Positions 38,275 through 46,301 of a stretch of DNA of 64,000 nt are shown here, in pieces (within the stretch, counting starts at the first letter, position 1; the number at the start of each line of letters is the position of its first letter). Source of the DNA: Chitinophaga pinensis (GTDB taxonomy: Bacteria > Bacteroidota > Bacteroidia > NS11-12g > UBA955); NCBI GenBank assembly GCA_945871905.1, contig CAMBXL010000003.1, positions 124,001 to 188,000 on the forward strand, read 5' to 3'. The notes beneath the pieces are model-generated. The model was not told where the DNA came from, did no database searches, and saw only the letters and a program-made list of their open reading frames with translations. The position numbers were made by a program, and so were the translations under genes.

Positions 38275-40143
38275 TTATTTATTACTTATTGGATCGTTGT
38301 ATAAAAGTTCCTCAATGGTATTTCGGGAAACCGCGTGGTAACTGTTTTTATATTTTTCGTACCATTTTTTCGCTCTTATTAACCCTTCTTCAGTTTTGCT
38401 TAAGTTAAAGTAAAGAGGTTCTAAAAACTTTCTACGCCCTACGGTCGATAAATATTTTTCCAAATAAGGATACGCAACTTCATAGTTATTCTTGATAGCC
38501 AAAACATACCAATCGCATTGTATTTCGGCATTTGTGCTTTTGCTAAACCCAAACGTAGTATCCAATTCACTCATTGTTGATTGAATAGAATCCGCATTTA
38601 AATTTCTTAGCAAGTGCAACCAATGGTGTGTGGTAAACTGAGCGGTATCAATACTTTTCAATTTCCTGGTTTGGTTGTATTCGCTTGCCATATTTTCAAC
38701 CTTTAACAAATATTTACTTTGTATTTTCGGTAAATTGGCAGGCACACCAATCTCATAAATCCACTCCATTACATTGAATTGTTTTTTGGGATATTTAGAC
38801 AATAATTCCTTGTTCAGGTAAGCAATGAATGTTTCGGTGTCCACCGTTTTCCATTTAAAATGATTAAAATATTGGTTCAAAAAAGCATCCCAAGCTTTTC
38901 TACCGACTTGCGATTCTAAATACCTTAGGAACATACACCCTTTGACATAAGCAATGTCTGTAACCCCATCATCAGGATTTCTAGCATTTAAATTTAGTTT
39001 TAATTTGGTATCACCGGGAGCGGTTAGCATGAGAGATTCCAATGATTTTTGCATTTCATCTAGGCTCAATTTTGACAACATATCGGCATAATCTTTTCCA
39101 TAAATGCTTTCCATTATTCTTTCTTCAAAGTAAACGGTAAAACCTTCATTCAGCCAGAAGTCGTTCCATGTTTTGTTGGTCACCAAATTACCACTCCAAC
39201 TGTGGGCTAGTTCATGCGCAATCAACGAAACCAAGCTTTTGTCACCTGCTATAATGGTTGGCGTTGCAAAAGTTAAACGGGGATTTTCCATTCCACCAAA
39301 AGGAAAACTAGGTGGCAGCAACAAGACATCGTAACGTCCCCAAGCGTATGGACCATACAAGGCTTCGGCACTTGAAATCATGGCAGACAAATCGCTGAAT
39401 TCATAGGCAGCTTTTTCCAACATTTCTGGCTCCGCAAAAACGCCACAATTAACACCCAAACTCTTAAAAGACAAATCACCCACTGCCAATGCCATCAGGT
39501 AAGATGGAATGGGTTGAGGCATTTCAAAATGGTAACGCCCTTCGGCATTTTTCTCAAAATTATTTTCGGCACTCATCAATGCCAAATACTGTGGGTCACA
39601 AGTGATATCCGCAGAATAAGTCATTCTAACAGCAGGCGCATCCATACACGGCACCCACGTTCGGGCTAATATGGCCTGACTTTGTGTGAACAAGAAAGGG
39701 TGTTTTTTGCCAAATGTTTGTTCAGGCTCTAGCCACATAAGCGCTTCTGCACTTGGTGATGTTTTATAGTAAACCGCCACTTTTTCGGTGTTTTTACCAA
39801 TTTCTATGACCAAAGCTTGACCAAAATGATTGTATTCTTCGCCCAAACTCCAAGCTGTTTCAAAAGAATCTTCTAATAATATTTTATCAATAACCAAAGA
39901 TTTAATGTCTAAAATTAAATAACGACAAGCTGTCTTATTTTCGATACTAAGAACCGCTTTACCCGACAATTCCTTGCGTTTGAAATCTACATTCAAATTC
40001 AAATGAATGTGATTCAAAAGAACAGAATCATAGTTGGAAAACGAATGGTTATTAACTTTAATTTGTGGCATTACCTTGATTTCCTTATGCTTACAAGAAA
40101 TTAAACCGAAGATAACGAGGAGCAGAAACAATATTTTTTTCAT
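38275..40143 (-). CDS. M1 family zinc aminopeptidase, lipoprotein
   Basis: 622 residues from the chosen start. The ATG at 40141-40143 gives MKKILFLLLVIFGLISC, a lipoprotein signal with lipobox L-I-S-C. An in-frame ATG 30 bp upstream would spoil the signal peptide. The M1 core has the exopeptidase motif GGMENP, HELAHSWSG (zinc ligands and catalytic Glu) and the downstream WLNEG Glu ligand. The C-terminal helical domain follows the leukotriene A4 hydrolase/ColAP pattern. It is expected to release N-terminal residues from peptides in the periplasm. Confidence 0.92.
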   Translation of the reverse strand: MKKILFLLLVIFGLISCKHKEIKVMPQIKVNNHSFSNYDSVLLNHIHLNLNVDFKRKELSGKAVLSIENKTACRYLILDIKSLVIDKILLEDSFETAWSLGEEYNHFGQALVIEIGKNTEKVAVYYKTSPSAEALMWLEPEQTFGKKHPFLFTQSQAILARTWVPCMDAPAVRMTYSADITCDPQYLALMSAENNFEKNAEGRYHFEMPQPIPSYLMALAVGDLSFKSLGVNCGVFAEPEMLEKAAYEFSDLSAMISSAEALYGPYAWGRYDVLLLPPSFPFGGMENPRLTFATPTIIAGDKSLVSLIAHELAHSWSGNLVTNKTWNDFWLNEGFTVYFEERIMESIYGKDYADMLSKLSLDEMQKSLESLMLTAPGDTKLKLNLNARNPDDGVTDIAYVKGCMFLRYLESQVGRKAWDAFLNQYFNHFKWKTVDTETFIAYLNKELLSKYPKKQFNVMEWIYEIGVPANLPKIQSKYLLKVENMASEYNQTRKLKSIDTAQFTTHHWLHLLRNLNADSIQSTMSELDTTFGFSKSTNAEIQCDWYVLAIKNNYEVAYPYLEKYLSTVGRRKFLEPLYFNLSKTEEGLIRAKKWYEKYKNSYHAVSRNTIEELLYNDPISNK

Positions 40144-40222
40144 TTTACAGTTTGTAGTGGAATAAGACTGCAAAGTTAAGCTTACCTTGATAAATTTGTT
40201 TTATAATATTAAATGTTTTAAT

Positions 40223-40230
40223 TAGATTTG
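40223..40230 (+). promoter_or_regulatory. Candidate -7 element of the DUF4468 gene
   Basis: TAGATTTG matches TAnnTTTG. A TTTG at 40195-40198 is 24 bp upstream, longer than usual. The leader would be about 60 nt. Confidence 0.4.
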
Positions 40231-40297
40231 CCCTCCGTTAAAAATTTGGTACTCAATTTGTGTCTTAAAACCATATAAACGAACATCAACATCAAGA

Positions 40298-41041
40298 ATG
40301 AAGAAATTTCTTATTATCTCTCTTGCTTTCATTAGTTTTGGCTTGAAAGCACAAACCACAGAACCTGATCCTTTCGGGTCTGAATATAATTTTGATTCTA
40401 CAACCTTCGAAGAAACACCTGCTGAAGCGCCTGCTGTTGAAGAAAAAAAATCTCCTCTTGGCTTTAAACCATACGAAAAATTTACCCCTCCCATTGATAC
40501 TAATTCTAACCTTATTACGTACATAGGTGTAATGCCTTTTAAGCCGTTAGAAAATGATGTTTATGACGGTGGAACTATTGACTCTTTGTATTGGAGAGCT
40601 AAAAAGTTTTTAATGCAAAAATACACCACAGTGTATAAAGAGGCTCCAAAAAAACCGCTTGTTTTCCCAAAAGAAATGTTGATAGAAGACTACAAACCTG
40701 ATGGTGATGTTGGTAGAATTGTTATTAAACCAACGGTGCCTTTTATGTTAAAAAACAATGAATTTTCATACAGTCAAAACGGGACCATTACCTTCAGAAT
40801 AGACATTCGTGTAAAAGACGACAAATACAAATATAAAATTTCTCACTTCGTACATAATACCGTTGCCAAAGGGTCAGAAAAACCAATTCAAACATACTTA
40901 GAGTTCTATGCTAACCAAAAAAGAGGTCCTAAAGCAAACGATGCATACCTTTTGGCAGTAGACAAATTGGTGAAAGACTTTATTAAGGAATTAAGCAAGG
41001 TTATGAAAGACCCTGTTGTGAAAGATGAAGATGATTTTTAA
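40298..41041 (+). CDS. Exported DUF4468-like (TBP-like fold) protein
   Basis: 247 residues. A signal peptide (MKKFLIISLAFISFGLKAQ) is followed by an acidic Pro/Glu-rich linker (about 22-55), then a domain with GGTIDSLYWRAKKFLMQKY, GRIVIKPTVPF and TFRIDIRVKDDKYKYKISHF. This is the DUF4468 pattern (SLYxRAxxW...GKIxGKG...Y.IxIxxKDxKYRYxIxxF). Function is unknown for the family, whose members are usually periplasmic. I considered GldN because of the similar opening but its diagnostic motifs are absent. The stop codon shares TTAA with the convergent DUF4834 gene. Confidence 0.75.
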   Translation: MKKFLIISLAFISFGLKAQTTEPDPFGSEYNFDSTTFEETPAEAPAVEEKKSPLGFKPYEKFTPPIDTNSNLITYIGVMPFKPLENDVYDGGTIDSLYWRAKKFLMQKYTTVYKEAPKKPLVFPKEMLIEDYKPDGDVGRIVIKPTVPFMLKNNEFSYSQNGTITFRIDIRVKDDKYKYKISHFVHNTVAKGSEKPIQTYLEFYANQKRGPKANDAYLLAVDKLVKDFIKELSKVMKDPVVKDEDDF

Positions 41042-41247
41042 TCTTTAATTTCTTCGTAATCTATATACTCTTCATCTATTGATTTAGAGTCTTTTTTCTT
41101 GGATTTTCTTTGCGACTGATTCATTTTTTCATTCATGTCATTCACTTTCTTGTTCAAGTTGGACTGTACCTTATTCATGGAAATAAATAACTTGATTCCC
41201 TGCCAAATGAGATAAATCAAAAAGATATTGAATAATATTTTTAACAC
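41038..41247 (-). CDS. Small DUF4834-like single-pass membrane protein
   Basis: 69 residues. One N-terminal TM helix (LKILFNIFLIYLIWQGIKLF) is followed by a basic, helical cytoplasmic tail ending in the acidic YIDYEEIK motif. The hydrophobic helix, Lys-rich linker and D/E-Y-V/I-D-Y/F-E-E tail are characteristic of DUF4834 of Bacteroidota. Function is unknown. It lies 51 bp downstream of nothing on its own strand and 3'-overlaps the DUF4468 gene by 4 bp. Confidence 0.7.
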   Translation of the reverse strand: MLKILFNIFLIYLIWQGIKLFISMNKVQSNLNKKVNDMNEKMNQSQRKSKKKDSKSIDEEYIDYEEIKD

Positions 41248-41298
41248 GTTACGCCTGCAAATTTACAAAAAAACACTCATTAGTCTTTTAATTTTCGA

Positions 41299-42288
41299 CT
41301 AGTTTTTAATCAAATGAACACAATTCAACAAAGTATCCATTTTTCTTTCGGTTTCTACCCATTCATCTTCCTCAACAGACATTTCATTGATGCCTGCCCC
41401 TGCCATTAACATCAATCCATTTTGATAACCCATTCCACTTCGTAAATTCACAAACAATTGCTGATGGTTGTCATGACTGACTGGCCCTAAAAAACCAGCG
41501 TAATAACCCCTCTCAAAAGCTTCATTTTCTATGATAAATTGCATGGCACTCCCTTTGGGAAACCCACACACGGCTGGTGTTGGATGCAAGCGTTCTAACA
41601 ATTGATTGACTTTATTGGAATCATTGACCGATACACTAAAAACACTGCACAAGTGCGACACATTGCCTGCTTGTTTGGTTTTAATAGCCCCTATAGTGGT
41701 TGACAAGTCCAAAGACAGGATTTGTTGTTCTATGTAATCTCTGATTTGTTGATGCTCTTTTAACTCTTTGTCGCCATAAGTGTTGTTGTACAAAGTACCA
41801 CCCAAAGCTTCTGTATAAAGCGTAGTTCCGTTGTAATTGAGCAAAGTTTCTGGCGTTGCACCCAACATAAGCAAACCATCCTCGGCAACACAGGCAAACA
41901 CAAAAGCATTGGGATACTTTTGTAGCATATTGGCAAACATAGCATTGTAATCAACCCGACCCTCTATCCACTTGTTTCTGGCTAAAACAACCTTATCAAA
42001 ATGTTGTTGTTCAATAGCGGTTTTGGCCTCCTTTACACCTTGCAAATACTGGTTTTTGGGAGCCGTTACACTTGTGTGATTGATTGGCAATTGCAGCTCA
42101 TCAAAAAATGCAGCAATCCCCATTTCATCAATGGGTGTTATGGTGCCTTTGTGAAAGTATTTTTTTACCTCAGAGGTTTGTAAAACAAAGGGTGCAAAAG
42201 CAAAAGCATCCAAACCATTCTCTTGAGCTTTAAAGCCATACAGTTGTGATTGAGAGGGGAGTCGCCAAATAAAACGGTAGGTGCTCAT
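41299..42288 (-). CDS. menF: Isochorismate synthase (chorismate-binding family)
   Basis: Converts chorismate to isochorismate, the first step of menaquinone synthesis. The 329 residues contain the chorismate-binding core with FDKVVLARNKW, LMLGATPETLL, the ALGGT segment, LHPTPAVCGFPK and AGFLGPV; the terminal region has GAGI and a WVETERKMDTLL helix. Anthranilate synthase or PabB were considered, but HPTPAVCGFPK is the isochorismate-synthase form. It is 10 bp downstream of a hotdog thioesterase gene whose expected role in the same pathway (DHNA-CoA hydrolysis) supports the call. Confidence 0.9.
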   Translation of the reverse strand: MSTYRFIWRLPSQSQLYGFKAQENGLDAFAFAPFVLQTSEVKKYFHKGTITPIDEMGIAAFFDELQLPINHTSVTAPKNQYLQGVKEAKTAIEQQHFDKVVLARNKWIEGRVDYNAMFANMLQKYPNAFVFACVAEDGLLMLGATPETLLNYNGTTLYTEALGGTLYNNTYGDKELKEHQQIRDYIEQQILSLDLSTTIGAIKTKQAGNVSHLCSVFSVSVNDSNKVNQLLERLHPTPAVCGFPKGSAMQFIIENEAFERGYYAGFLGPVSHDNHQQLFVNLRSGMGYQNGLMLMAGAGINEMSVEEDEWVETERKMDTLLNCVHLIKN

Positions 42289-42298
42289 TTAGGACCCT

Positions 42299-42733
42299 TT
42301 AACGGTTTTTTACAGCCATAGTCAATCGGCTGATGTGAACCAACTGACCCGCTTGATTTTCAATTTTTATTTCCCAAACTTGGGTTGTTGCTCCAATGTG
42401 GTGCGGTTTGGCAATGGCATACACCCAATCGCCTTCCATTACCGGACGCAAATGATTACCATTTAAGTCGAGCCCTAATGCCACAAATTTAGTTCTATCA
42501 AACACCAAATTAGCCGCCATACTTCCTACACATTCACACAGCGCTAAACTAGCACCACCATTCAACATTCTGAGCGGTTGAACTGTTTTTTCATTCACAG
42601 GCATTTTGGCTTTTAAAAAGTCATCGCCCAATTCTATGAATTCAATTTCTAAATACTCTACCATAGTATTTTTACAGTAGTCATTTAACGATTCTAGATT
42701 TATATTTGCCGTATCAAAAAATATGGAAGCCAT
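42299..42733 (-). CDS. Hotdog-fold thioesterase (PaaI/MenI-like)
   Basis: 144 residues from the chosen start. The hotdog signature is LNGGASLALCECVGSMAA (about residues 57-74 of the shorter form), with upstream GDDFLKAKMPVNEKTVQP. Bacteroidota homologues next to menF are taken as 1,4-dihydroxy-2-naphthoyl-CoA hydrolases in menaquinone synthesis; phenylacetyl-CoA thioesterase is the alternative. I chose the ATG at 42731-42733 (MASIFFDT) because the longer start at 42763 adds ten non-homologous residues inside the divergent neighbour. This start codon overlaps the neighbour's ATG in a shared CATG. Confidence 0.85.
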   Translation of the reverse strand: MASIFFDTANINLESLNDYCKNTMVEYLEIEFIELGDDFLKAKMPVNEKTVQPLRMLNGGASLALCECVGSMAANLVFDRTKFVALGLDLNGNHLRPVMEGDWVYAIAKPHHIGATTQVWEIKIENQAGQLVHISRLTMAVKNR

Positions 42734-43367
42734 GTCAATAAATAATAGCGCAAATATAAACAAAACGATTTACTTAATCAGACACGGCGAAACCGATTTC
42801 AATAAAAAAGGCATTATACAAGGCAGCGGCATCAACAGCGATTTGAATGAAACCGGCAGAACCCAAGCTGAACTGTTTTACCAAAGGTATCAAACCATTA
42901 AGTTCGAATGTGTGTACACTTCCTTACTCAAACGCACCCATCAGTCGGTGGCCTCGTTTATTCAGAAACACCCGCACAAGGCGATAGCAGAACTGAATGA
43001 GATTAATTGGGGGATTATGGAAGGTGTAGAACAAACGCCTGAGCGAGTGGCGCATTTTGAAAGCATAGTGAAGCAATGGCAAAGCGGAGAACTAGACACA
43101 GCTGTGGCTGATGGCGAAACACCCCTTGAAATGTTTGAAAGACAAAAGCTAGGATTAGCCAAAATAATGGCACAAACCGAAGAAGAAAAGATATTGATTT
43201 GCATGCATGGCAGGGCAATGCGCAGTTTTTTGTGTTTGCTCACCAACACACCCCTTCAGGAGATGGAAAAATGGAGACACAGCAATTTGTGTTTGTACGT
43301 TTTAAAATTCAACGGCACCTGTTTTGATGTCATAGAACACAATCAAACGGCGCATTTGTTGGGGTAG
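42732..43367 (+). CDS. Histidine phosphatase family protein (phosphoglycerate-mutase-like)
   Basis: About 211 residues. The phosphohistidine motif is IYLIRHGETDFNKKG, and the second catalytic His is in CMHGRAMRSF near the C-terminal third. The conserved EINWGIMEG holds the acid residue region. Members dephosphorylate small metabolites (fructose-2,6-bisphosphate, alpha-ribazole-P, broad-specificity phosphates), and the substrate is unclear here. The start is either the ATG at 42723 or the one at 42732, and the latter overlaps the divergent hotdog gene by two bases. The accessory region begins after its stop. Confidence 0.88.
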   Translation: MSINNSANINKTIYLIRHGETDFNKKGIIQGSGINSDLNETGRTQAELFYQRYQTIKFECVYTSLLKRTHQSVASFIQKHPHKAIAELNEINWGIMEGVEQTPERVAHFESIVKQWQSGELDTAVADGETPLEMFERQKLGLAKIMAQTEEEKILICMHGRAMRSFLCLLTNTPLQEMEKWRHSNLCLYVLKFNGTCFDVIEHNQTAHLLG

Positions 43368-43481
43368 TTTTATTCTAAACAGCGTTTTTAGATAAATAAA
43401 TATGTAAATTTTTTCACGTATTTATTGAGCGTAGCCGTTTATAATTGCTTATAAATATATTTTGTGATGCTTGTACTATGT

Positions 43482-43600
43482 AATTTAAAAATAAAAATAC
43501 ATATTTGCAAAATAACTTAACTAAAAGCTGACACTTTTCAGAACTATACTATACAATATGGTTCTATATGTCTGATTTTATTAGGGATATATGTAAGTTA
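43482..43600 (+). repeat. Diverged direct repeat, copy A (leader of cassette module 1)
   Basis: About 120 bp similar to 45800-45930 in the same orientation. ATATTTGCAAAATAACTTAA (43501-43520) matches 18 of 20 bases at 45817-45836, followed by GGTTCTATATGTCT, ATTAGGG and ATGTAAGTTA blocks. Similarity fades just after the GTTA at 43597-43600, where the cassette-like DNA begins. It may be a promoter leader or an attI-like insertion site. Confidence 0.6.
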
Positions 43601-43648
43601 GTGGCAAGCATAGGACGACCGCCACGCAAAGAATAACACGACAGAAAA

Positions 43649-44371
43649 ATGAAATTAGATATTACGTTTAATGTTTACACGGACGCAAATGGTGGAGACC
43701 CAGACAGCACAAGTCCAACACTTCGCTCATATCATAAAATATTATGGAGTAAACCATTGCCAAACGGACAAACATTGGAATTGGACAACAAAAAAAGTGG
43801 AGCGTATTTATATCACAAATCGGAACTTGGAGAATTCAATTTAGGAAGTGATGCTATAACTCACTCGTACAGAAATCAGACGAGAAAACAATGGTTGATA
43901 AAACAAATTTCAAACGAAGTAAACGAACTCTTTGACATTGGTTCGACAATTGGCGCCTACACACTTTTTCCGAAAAATAAAATAGACAACAAGTTTACAA
44001 TCAATCAAGCTCGTGGAGTAAATAGTTTAATTGACGACCGATTTGACTTGACTTTGGAATGTATCAGACTTTTTTACGAAGGACAACAAAGTCCGCTTTA
44101 CGACACATTTCTAAGGTATAAAAACTTTTTTGACCTGTTTCGGAACTTTAAAGGTTACATTGACTTCTTTTTACTAAATGACCTTGTTGACGAGAGTGAA
44201 AATATTCGGTTTTACTTGCCATTTGACAACTTTAAAACAAAGCCGACATTTACAGACGTTGACGAATATTTAGTTTATAAGAAAAAAGTAACTGACTTCA
44301 TAAATGCACGAAATAAGCGAATTGACAACTATGCTAACAAACAGACGACAGAACAGAATGCCAGCCACTAA
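43649..44371 (+). CDS. Cassette-type hypothetical protein (DUF6994-like)
   Basis: 240 residues. I recall the pattern (DANGGDPDSTSPTLRSYHK, LWSKPLPNG, SGAYLYHKSELGEF, SDAITHSYRNQ) from hypothetical proteins carried on mobile cassettes in Bacteroidota; DUF6994 is the probable family, from memory. There is no signal peptide and no catalytic motif I can identify. Its TAA lies inside CACTAAC, the first core-like site of the hairpin that follows, which is the usual arrangement in integron cassettes. Base usage (many GAC, ACA, CGA) differs from the very AT-rich genes next to it, indicating a separate origin. Confidence 0.7.
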   Translation: MKLDITFNVYTDANGGDPDSTSPTLRSYHKILWSKPLPNGQTLELDNKKSGAYLYHKSELGEFNLGSDAITHSYRNQTRKQWLIKQISNEVNELFDIGSTIGAYTLFPKNKIDNKFTINQARGVNSLIDDRFDLTLECIRLFYEGQQSPLYDTFLRYKNFFDLFRNFKGYIDFFLLNDLVDESENIRFYLPFDNFKTKPTFTDVDEYLVYKKKVTDFINARNKRIDNYANKQTTEQNASH

Positions 44372-44497
44372 CAGCCGTTTTGCAAAAGCGGGGGTTTCGT
44401 GCTTCTATGACAGTGAAGTGCTAAATTCAAGCTTTGTGCATCTAATGAAGTTTAGTGCTGAAAATCCCCGCCTTCGCAAAGCGGCAAAACGTTGTGT
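44366..44497 (+). repeat. attC-like long imperfect hairpin at the cassette 3' end
   Basis: About 130 nt that fold back on themselves. The outer arms CACTAAC/GTTGTGTG are like integron R''/R' core sites, the inner arm is CGTTTTGC/GCAAAACG, then come GCGGGG/CCCCGC, TTTC/GAAAA-type pairs and a pairable GCTAAATTC/GTTTAGTGC loop region, with unpaired bases on one arm. The preceding CDS stop codon lies inside CACTAAC. An ORF read through it (44304-44507) is an artefact of the hairpin. Core-site matches to RYYYAAC/GTTRRRY are imperfect and no integrase gene is in the window. Confidence 0.6.
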
Positions 44498-44531
44498 GAA
44501 ATATTAACCCTATTTAGAATAACAGAAAATT

Positions 44532-45710
44532 ATGGAAGAAGACAAAAAGAAAACTATTAATGCAAAAGATATTTATTTTAATGATATGGACTATAAAAAT
44601 ATTAATTTTAATTGGGATCAAATTAAATTGAATAATATTATTGAGAATTTAAATAATTTAAAAGATTTTGATTTCAATTATCCTATCTTAAAACATAAAT
44701 TACCTACAACTAGAAAATCTACTTCTGAAACAGCTATTAAACACTTAAAAGAAGCATTTAATAGTGGAAACTTAAATTTTGTACTTGGAGCGGGCATTTC
44801 TTCTGAATTTGGAATTCCAACATGGGATAACCTTCTCCAAAGATTATTAATGACAACTATCGAACAAGAAACTGATAAAGCTTTAGTTTTATCAAAATTC
44901 TTTTCTAAAATATTTAACCCAAGTTCACTAATTGCAGGAAGATATTTAGAAGAATCATTTAAAGATGATAAAATAAAAAATAAGTTTGAAAAAAATGTTA
45001 GAGACGCGTTATATGAAACTTATGAAGAAAGTGCGTAATCTTTAATTGTAGATGAAATTATCAAATTTTGCCTTGCACCAGGAAATAGCCCAAATTTAGA
45101 TGGAATAATAACATATAATTATGATGATATTATTGAAACAAAATTAAAGGAAAAAAATTTAGATATGCCTTTTGAATCAGTATTTGGACAAGCAATAAAT
45201 CCAGATAATAATATTCTAAAAATTCATCATGTTCATGGTTTTTTACCAAGAAATGGAAACATAGGAAGTGAAAATAAAATAACTTTAGGAGAATTTGTAT
45301 ATCATGAGCAGTACAGTAATACATATAGCTGGAATAACATTGTCCAAGTAAATAAATTCAGAGATAAAACTTGTTTATTTATTGGAACTTCACTCTCTGA
45401 CCCAAATATTCGTCGCTTACTTGACATTGCTAAAACACAAAAAAAATCCACTAAGTATCATTATATTTTTAAGAAAAAAACAAACAAAATTTGGTTAAAA
45501 AATTCAATAAATAAGTTAATAGAAGAAAATCCAGAAATTGAGAATGATAAAATCAATATTAATTTAAAAATAGATGAAGCAATAGATTTTCTAATAGAAC
45601 TTAAAAATAGATTTGAAGAAAAAGATTCTGAATCACTAGGAGTAAAAACAGTATGGATTGAAGATTATGACAAAGACATTTCCGAAATTTTAAAGAAAAT
45701 CAGATTATAA
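44532..45710 (+). pseudogene. SIR2-family (SIR2_2-like) defence NADase gene with one in-frame stop
   Basis: One frame of 393 codons interrupted by TAA at codon 169 (45036-45038). The two halves, 168 residues and a continuation whose first ATG is at 45165, are in the same phase and together make a full SIR2 domain. They contain the NAD loop NFVLGAGISSEFGIPTWDNLL (about 82-102), ITYNYDD (about 193-199), catalytic-type His235 in HHVHGF and FIGTSLSDPNIRRLLD. Such proteins are NAD+-depleting effectors in phage defence (Thoeris/DSR/SIR2 groups). The stop removes everything after the first third, so the gene is probably inactive, unless it is read through or is a sequencing error. Very AT-rich. Confidence 0.82.
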
Positions 45711-45799
45711 AAATATAACACTACATTCCTTTCTCTCATTTATGAATTTTGTTTTAAATAAATCAAAAAAAAATTATTAACTACCACACCTTTTGCTCG

Positions 45800-45930
45800 T
45801 TCAAAAAATATAATGCATATTTGTAAAGTAACTTAAACTTAGCCTGAAACTTCATGCCTTTAAACATAATTTTGTTCTGTAGGTCTTGCAAAATTAGGGT
45901 TCCGATAGCTATCGGAATGTGTAAGTTAAA
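45800..45930 (+). repeat. Diverged direct repeat, copy B (leader of module 2)
   Basis: Matches copy A (43482-43600): ATATTTGTAAAGTAACTTAA at 45817-45836, TTGTTCTGTAGGTCTT, ATTAGGG and GTAAGTTA. Relative to copy A it carries an extra palindromic insert of about 20 bp between ATTAGGG and GTAAGTTA. It precedes the MazG-like/helicase operon in the same way that copy A precedes the cassette gene. Confidence 0.6.
45900..45917. repeat. 18-bp perfect palindrome inserted in leader copy B
   Basis: TTCCGATAGCTATCGGAA is self-complementary over its whole length and is absent at the equivalent place in copy A. It resembles CCGATAGCTATCGG-type interspersed palindromes I associate with Bacteroidota genomes. 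Alternatively it could be an operator or a hairpin terminator lacking a T-run. Confidence 0.6.
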
Positions 45931-45971
45931 AGCAACATAGAGATACAAGCTACTTTGAAATTCAAGAATAT

Positions 45972-46301
45972 ATGAAGGAAAGCGAGGAAATAATACAAGC
46001 ACTTTTGAAATTCAGAAATGAACGAGATTGGGAACAATTTCACAATCCAAAAGATTTAGCATTGGCTATTAGCATAGAGTCTGCTGAACTTTTAGAATTA
46101 TTTCTTTGGAAGAAATCAGAGGATGCTAACCCTGAAAAAATAAAAGAGGAACTTGCCGATATTTTTTCATTTGCATTTTTGCTTGCTGAAAAATATGGAT
46201 TTGATGTTAAAGAAATTGTTTTGGACAAAATCAAAACAAATGGAGAGAAATATCCAGTAGACAAAGCAAAAGGAACATCAAAAAAATACGATGAACTATA
46301 A
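45972..46301 (+). CDS. MazG/DCTPP-like nucleotide pyrophosphohydrolase
   Basis: 109 residues, all-alpha NTP-PPase fold of the RS21-C6/DCTPP1 type. Metal-binding motifs are Glu36-x-x-Glu39 (SIESAELLELF) and Glu60-x-x-Asp63 (EELADIF), with the family tail EKYPVDKAKGTSKKYDEL. It would hydrolyse a (d)NTP, for example dCTP or a modified dCTP, to the monophosphate. Its last 11 bases overlap the start of the GIY-YIG-helicase gene, so the two are translationally coupled and presumably function together. A housekeeping sanitising role is possible, but the overlap and island context favour a defence accessory (inference). Confidence 0.9.
   Translation: MKESEEIIQALLKFRNERDWEQFHNPKDLALAISIESAELLELFLWKKSEDANPEKIKEELADIFSFAFLLAEKYGFDVKEIVLDKIKTNGEKYPVDKAKGTSKKYDEL

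Noticed and set aside
40298-41041. Gliding-motility protein GldN
   Set aside because: Similar opening and size, but GldN core motifs are missing; DUF4468 pattern fits better.
41299-42288. Anthranilate or aminodeoxychorismate synthase
   Set aside because: The HPTPAVCGFPK motif and the adjacent thioesterase fit isochorismate synthase.
44304-44507. A 67-codon + frame (MHEISELTTML... AKRCVKY)
   Set aside because: It reads through the attC-like hairpin and overlaps the real cassette gene in another frame; a typical artefact of such elements.
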